Of a stretch of DNA of 64,000 nucleotides, positions 60,153 to 64,000 are shown one piece after another (positions within the stretch are counted from its first letter, which is position 1; each line of letters opens with the position of its first letter). This DNA is from Bin87 sp034423595. Lineage in GTDB: Bacteria > Chloroflexota > Dehalococcoidia > Lucifugimonadales > UBA3495. Under the pieces are notes generated by a model. The model made no database searches, had not been told where the DNA came from, and saw nothing but the letters and a program-made list of their open reading frames with translations. The position numbers and the translations under genes were made by a program. The DNA lies in assembly GCA_965207025.1 (NCBI GenBank), contig OZ242258.1, forward strand, positions 3,224,001 to 3,288,000. The letters are read 5' to 3'.

Positions 60153-61490
60153 CTATGCTGAGGCGGCGGCCGGTTCGGGCCCGCGGCGGTCGCTGGGGAT
60201 CATGAGCGACGCCAGCAGGCCGACGAAGTAGATGCCGGCGGCGATGAAGAAACCGTACTGCCAGTCCAGCCACTCGATAGGACCGAAGATGAACACGGCG
60301 GCCACCGCGCCGAACAGCACATTATTGCCCCACATCAGGCCCAGGAAACTGGACTCCAGCCGATACCGCGCCGCCACGTCCGCCGCTGCTGCCGACGTGA
60401 GGTTGATGACCGTGAAGTGCTGCAAGCCGTACAGCGCGACGCATACGGTGATCCACGGCGAATACTGCTGCCCGCCCAGCGGGATCGCCATGGTGAGGAC
60501 AGTGGTGAACGCCATCAGGAACACGATGAGGGACTTGCGCCCCACCTTGTCCGACAGCGCGCCGATGAGCGGCGCCGTCACCATGGCCGGCCCGACCATC
60601 AAGGCCAGATGCGCCGCCGCCTGGAACGAGTTGACCCCCAGCGCCTGCGTCATGTAGAGGGGCACCAGGAACAGCAGCGACCCGTCGGCCATGCCGCGCA
60701 CCGCCGACACCGCGAAGATGGCCCACAGTCCCGTGCCGCGAAACGCCACCCGGGTACTGTCCCACTGGTGGCGCATCCGCTGGACGACGTTGATGTTCAG
60801 GGGCGGCGCGTTGCCCGCGTGGCGGAGCAGTCCGTAGATGATGAACGCGGAGACGATCATCACCGGCGAACTGATGGCCAGCCATAGCCGCCAGCCGATA
60901 GGTTCCCATTCCAACTTCCAGCCCACGGTAAGGCCATCAGATGCTTCCCACTGCAACGCGCCAAGCAGCAGGATGCCGGCGGCCATGGGGCCGAGCACGT
61001 CGCCAACGCTCCCCGTCGAGCGGTGCATGGATATGAATAACGCGCGACGGTTGGGGAACCGCTGCGCCAGCAATCCCAGCGCCGGCGGGTGCCACAGCGC
61101 CGCGCCGGAAGACGCGCAGGCCAACGCAAATAGCAGCAGCGCAAAGGACGGCGACACCGCCATCAGCAGCAGGCCAACGCCGGACAGAAACGCGCTGATG
61201 GACAGCACCCACGCCACCCTGTGGTGAAACAGGTCGGACAGGAACCCGCCCGTTACACTGGTGAGACCGCCGCAGGCCGAACGCACGGCGACGATGACGC
61301 CTACCTGCAACGCGCTCAGGCCCATGTCGGTGGCGATGAAGGTGGTGAGCAGTGGGATGGCGTTGGAAAAGAAGTGCTCGAAGGCGTGAGCGCCGATGAT
61401 GGTGGAAGCCATCACCCGGTTGCCGGTGCGACGGCCACCGTCGCCAGACGCTGCGGATGCCGGCTGCGGTGGAGCGGATGCGTGGGCCAT
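60153..61490 (-). CDS. MFS transporter
   Basis: A 445-residue major facilitator with twelve predicted helices. IIGAHAFEHFFSNAIPLLTT, the loop 2-3 region FLSDLFHHRVAWVLS and ALWHPPALGLLAQRFPNRRA are like fosmidomycin-resistance/efflux-type MFS proteins. It shares these with the next gene upstream; the two are tandem paralogues. Substrate unknown. Confidence 0.83.
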   Translation of the reverse strand: MAHASAPPQPASAASGDGGRRTGNRVMASTIIGAHAFEHFFSNAIPLLTTFIATDMGLSALQVGVIVAVRSACGGLTSVTGGFLSDLFHHRVAWVLSISAFLSGVGLLLMAVSPSFALLLFALACASSGAALWHPPALGLLAQRFPNRRALFISMHRSTGSVGDVLGPMAAGILLLGALQWEASDGLTVGWKLEWEPIGWRLWLAISSPVMIVSAFIIYGLLRHAGNAPPLNINVVQRMRHQWDSTRVAFRGTGLWAIFAVSAVRGMADGSLLFLVPLYMTQALGVNSFQAAAHLALMVGPAMVTAPLIGALSDKVGRKSLIVFLMAFTTVLTMAIPLGGQQYSPWITVCVALYGLQHFTVINLTSAAAADVAARYRLESSFLGLMWGNNVLFGAVAAVFIFGPIEWLDWQYGFFIAAGIYFVGLLASLMIPSDRRGPEPAAASA

Positions 61491-61510
61491 GTGGAATCGG
61501 TCTGCGCGAG

Positions 61511-61539
61511 GTAGGGGCGGGTTTGAAACCCGCCCCTAC
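61511..61539 (+). repeat. Palindromic GTAGGGGC/GCCCCTAC repeat
   Basis: A perfect 14-bp inverted repeat around one G (arms GTAGGGGCGGGTTT), between the two MFS genes. Confidence 0.85.
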
Positions 61540-61569
61540 GGACGTTGGCGGTCAGGGGTATTCAGGCGA

Positions 61570-62943
61570 TCAGGCGGGGACCGCTACCGCTTCGGGTTCG
61601 CGGGGTTTGCCTGGAATCAGCAGCGATACCAGCAGTCCCACAAAGTAGATGCCCGCCGCGATGTAGAACCCGTACTGCCAGTCGAACCATTCCACCGGGC
61701 CGAAGATCATCACGGCCGCGACGGCGCCGAACAGCGTGTTGTTGCCCCACATCAGGCCGAGGAAGCTGGACTCCAGCCGGCGGCCGGCGGCGATGTCGGC
61801 AGCGGCGGCCTGGGTCAGGTTGTTCACGGAGAAGTTCATCAGGCCGTAGATCGCCACGAAGAGGGTGATCCAGAAGGTGTACACCTCGTGCGACTGGCCG
61901 GCCCAGATGATTCCCAGGGTCAGCAGCGTGGTGGCTGCCATGATGAAGATGATGAGCGGACGGCGGCCGATCTTGTCGGAGAGCGCGCCGATCAGCGGAC
62001 CGGCCAGTATGCCGGGGCCGACCATGAGCGCGACGTGGGCCGAGGCCAGGAAGGTGTTGGCGCCCAGCGCCTGGGTCAGATACAGCGGAATCAGGAAGAC
62101 CAGCGAGCGGTCGGCCATGCCGCGCACCGCCGAAACGGTGAAGATAGCCCACATGCCGGTGCCCCGGAAGGCGTCTTTCATGCCCGCCCAGTTGGTGCGG
62201 ATGCGCGCTCCTACGTCAACCCCGACTGGACGCTCCCCGCCGGCGTTGCGCAGCAGGATGAATATCAGCACAGTGGAGATGAACATGATCGGAGTGCTGA
62301 CTCCCAGCACCCACCGCCAGCTGATGGCCGGCCAGGGCAACTGCCAGCAGAAGGGCAGCGCTCCGCAACCGGCAGTTACGATGTCTTCAGCCTCGCCTGC
62401 GCTCCAAGCCAACGCGCCCAGCACCAGCGCGCCGGCGACCATCGGCCCGAGCACGTCGCCGATGCTGCCGGTGGAGCGGTGCATGGAGATGAACAGTCCG
62501 CGCCGCTGCGGGAAACGCCGCGCCAGCAGACCCAACGCCGGCGGATGCCACAACGCGCTGCCCATGGAACCCAGGGCCAGGGCGCAGATTATCAGCCCGA
62601 AGGTGGGCGCGATGGACATGAGCAGGTAGCCCGTACCGATCATAAAGGTGCTGATGGACAGCACCCACGCCACCCGGTGGTGGAACAGGTCCACCAGGAT
62701 GCCGCCCGATACGCTGGTCAGCCCTCCGAATATGGACCGCACCACTACGATCAGTCCCACCTGCAAGGCGCCCAGCCCCAGGTCGAGGGCAATCACCGTG
62801 GCCAGCAGGGGGATACTGTGGGCGTACAGATGCTCAAAGGCGTGCGCTCCGATGAGCGTGCTCGCCATCACGGAGCCCTTGGTGCGCGGCTCCACGTCCT
62901 GGGCTTGTGGTTGGGAAGGACTGATGCCGGCTGCACTTGCCAT
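61570..62943 (-). CDS. MFS transporter (paralogue)
   Basis: A 457-residue twelve-helix major facilitator. LIGAHAFEHLYAHSIPLLAT, ILVDLFHHRVAWVLSIS and ALWHPPALGLLARRFPQRRG match the other copy. Start ATG 62943 with AAGGAGC upstream; a TATAAT lies at 62988-62983. A 14-residue insertion with two cysteines (GCGALPFCW) between helices 6 and 7 is the main difference. Confidence 0.83.
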   Translation of the reverse strand: MASAAGISPSQPQAQDVEPRTKGSVMASTLIGAHAFEHLYAHSIPLLATVIALDLGLGALQVGLIVVVRSIFGGLTSVSGGILVDLFHHRVAWVLSISTFMIGTGYLLMSIAPTFGLIICALALGSMGSALWHPPALGLLARRFPQRRGLFISMHRSTGSIGDVLGPMVAGALVLGALAWSAGEAEDIVTAGCGALPFCWQLPWPAISWRWVLGVSTPIMFISTVLIFILLRNAGGERPVGVDVGARIRTNWAGMKDAFRGTGMWAIFTVSAVRGMADRSLVFLIPLYLTQALGANTFLASAHVALMVGPGILAGPLIGALSDKIGRRPLIIFIMAATTLLTLGIIWAGQSHEVYTFWITLFVAIYGLMNFSVNNLTQAAAADIAAGRRLESSFLGLMWGNNTLFGAVAAVMIFGPVEWFDWQYGFYIAAGIYFVGLLVSLLIPGKPREPEAVAVPA

Positions 62944-62982
62944 CGGATTGCTCCTTACGCGCTACCTGGGGGAATGGGCCGC

Positions 62983-62988
62983 ATTATA
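62983..62988 (-). promoter_or_regulatory. TATAAT box upstream of the MFS gene
   Basis: Perfect TATAAT on the minus strand, 39 bp before the ATG at 62943. A -35 box was not evident. Confidence 0.4.
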
Positions 62989-63012
62989 CACGCCGGTAAA
63001 TGCAATGGGGTA

Positions 63013-64000
63013 TCAGTATTCGTAAAACATTTGCTGGAGTGTGTCCCGATCATTGCTAATGGTCAGGCCGAGCATGAGCAGGAGGCGCGCTTTCTGGGGC
63101 ATGAGGTTGTCGGATACGATGAAGCCCTGCTCGTCCTTGCGCGGTGTCATCACCACGCGGCCGGCGTCGGATCGGCTGGCGAGGACAACGGGCATCCCTG
63201 CGGCCACGGCGGACTCGGCGGCGGCGATGAAGGAAGGAGGAAACGTACCCGCGCCGAATCCGGCGACCACCAACCCTGCCGAACCATGCGCTCGCGCCGC
63301 GTCAATCAGCATTCCGTCCGCGCCGGCATAGGCGTGAACGATGTCCACGCGGGGCAGGTCGGTCATGCCGTCCACGCGGAAGGGCGTGTCAGTAGTGTGC
63401 TTGCGGTATGGGCGACGGTAGAACACGACGCGGTGGTCGGAATCGGCGTAGCCCAGGAATCCCAGCTCGTTGGGCTTGAACGTCTCCACGCGCAGGGTAT
63501 TGTGCTTGTACACCTCGCGGGCGCACTGGATTTGGTTGTTGAGCACGGTGAGCACGCCCATGCCGGCCGATTCCGGCGTGGCGGCGATGCGGCAGGCGTC
63601 CAGCAGGTTCAGGTCGGCGTCGGTGCTGATGGACGTGGGCGGCCGCATCGCGCCGGTGATGACCACTGGCCGCTGCGTCTTGACGGTAAGGTGGAGGAAG
63701 TAGGCAGTCTCTTCCAGCGTCGCCGTTCCGTGGGTGATGACGACGCCGGCGGTGTCGGGTTCATCGCGGTCGATGGCGTGGATACGCTCGGCCAGGGCGA
63801 TCCAGTTGGCGGGGCCGATGGCGGTGCTGCCGACGCTCACCATATCCTCGGCGATGACGTTGAAGTTCTCAGCGATCTCGGGCACGCGGGCCAGGTTCTG
63901 GTCGATGGTAAGATGGTCGCCGATTTCGGGATACCGGATGTAATCCATACGGTCGGGACCGACGCCGGCAATGCTGCCGCCGGTGGCGATGATGTGGACG
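63013..64000 (-). CDS. Asparaginase-family amidohydrolase (partial, runs off window)
   Basis: At least 328 residues; the start lies beyond 64000. The N-terminal catalytic motif IIATGGSIAGVG is at 63990-63955. The second motif, normally HGTDTxEET, reads ITHGTATLEET, so the Asp of the Thr-Asp pair is Ala (codon 63723-63721). VVITGAMRPPTS and NPxxLVVAGFGAGTF-like stretches (VVAGFGAGTFPP) complete the family pattern. With the Asp gone, normal L-asparagine hydrolysis is doubtful; another amide may be the substrate. Confidence 0.8.
   Translation of the reverse strand, partial: VHIIATGGSIAGVGPDRMDYIRYPEIGDHLTIDQNLARVPEIAENFNVIAEDMVSVGSTAIGPANWIALAERIHAIDRDEPDTAGVVITHGTATLEETAYFLHLTVKTQRPVVITGAMRPPTSISTDADLNLLDACRIAATPESAGMGVLTVLNNQIQCAREVYKHNTLRVETFKPNELGFLGYADSDHRVVFYRRPYRKHTTDTPFRVDGMTDLPRVDIVHAYAGADGMLIDAARAHGSAGLVVAGFGAGTFPPSFIAAAESAVAAGMPVVLASRSDAGRVVMTPRKDEQGFIVSDNLMPQKARLLLMLGLTISNDRDTLQQMFYEY

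Overview
This is high-GC bacterial DNA with closely packed genes and many short TGATG/ATGA overlaps. The gene set points to an aerobic Chloroflexota lineage, possibly close to the marine SAR202/Dehalococcoidia-like groups. It includes a complete alternative complex III locus, AprBA, a luciferase-like monooxygenase, a GMC oxidoreductase, a hydantoinase and a UGSC-type selenoprotein. The taxonomic placement is an inference; no rRNA or tRNA gene was seen.

Region 1-4.1 kb is mobile and defence DNA. It holds the partial transposase of an IS1-like element and a DNA methyltransferase-endonuclease fusion whose 5' end was cut off by an intact IS4-family element (2512-3845, 17-bp perfect inverted repeats, inserted in a G-tract), with the methyltransferase's small partner gene upstream. 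Region 4.3-13.3 kb is the alternative complex III locus in the order membrane protein, ActA (five hemes), ActB1, ActB2, NrfD-like, ActC, ActD, ActD', ActE. It is followed by a PIN-type toxin-antitoxin pair that overlaps ccmH, then ccmF, a short ccmI-like gene, two unknown envelope genes and a CcmG/TlpA thioredoxin. Quinol oxidation and cytochrome c assembly are therefore encoded side by side.

Region 19.3-33.6 kb is an accessory mix: a PD-(D/E)XK nuclease, a ROK sugar kinase, an SDR without its catalytic Tyr, two oligopeptide ABC ATPases, two DUF2335 proteins, a putative selenoprotein (26230-27951, in-frame UGA followed by a hairpin), HEPN genes, a flavin monooxygenase, an alpha/beta hydrolase, a family 5 uracil-DNA glycosylase and a Uma2 nuclease. 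Region 33.7-44.5 kb is mostly metabolic: GMC oxidoreductase, FN3-DctP fusion, trans-sulfuration enzyme, hydantoinase, PQQ propeller, BrnTA, amidohydrolase, TfoX-N and a mycothiol-type DinB-like protein. Region 44.5-52.5 kb holds aprB-HEPN-aprA, an AAA ATPase with a decayed DUF4276-like partner, and an RND efflux pump. Region 53-64 kb holds an ankyrin protein, lepA, an aspartic-protease-like protein that lacks its Asp, a protein with an internal duplication, an amino-acid-type binding lipoprotein, two paralogous MFS transporters and a partial asparaginase.

Several families of short palindromic repeats are scattered through the window, mostly in gaps after genes. A few copies lie in frame inside coding sequences. 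Many promoters seem to use an extended -10 element (TGn-TAnnAT).
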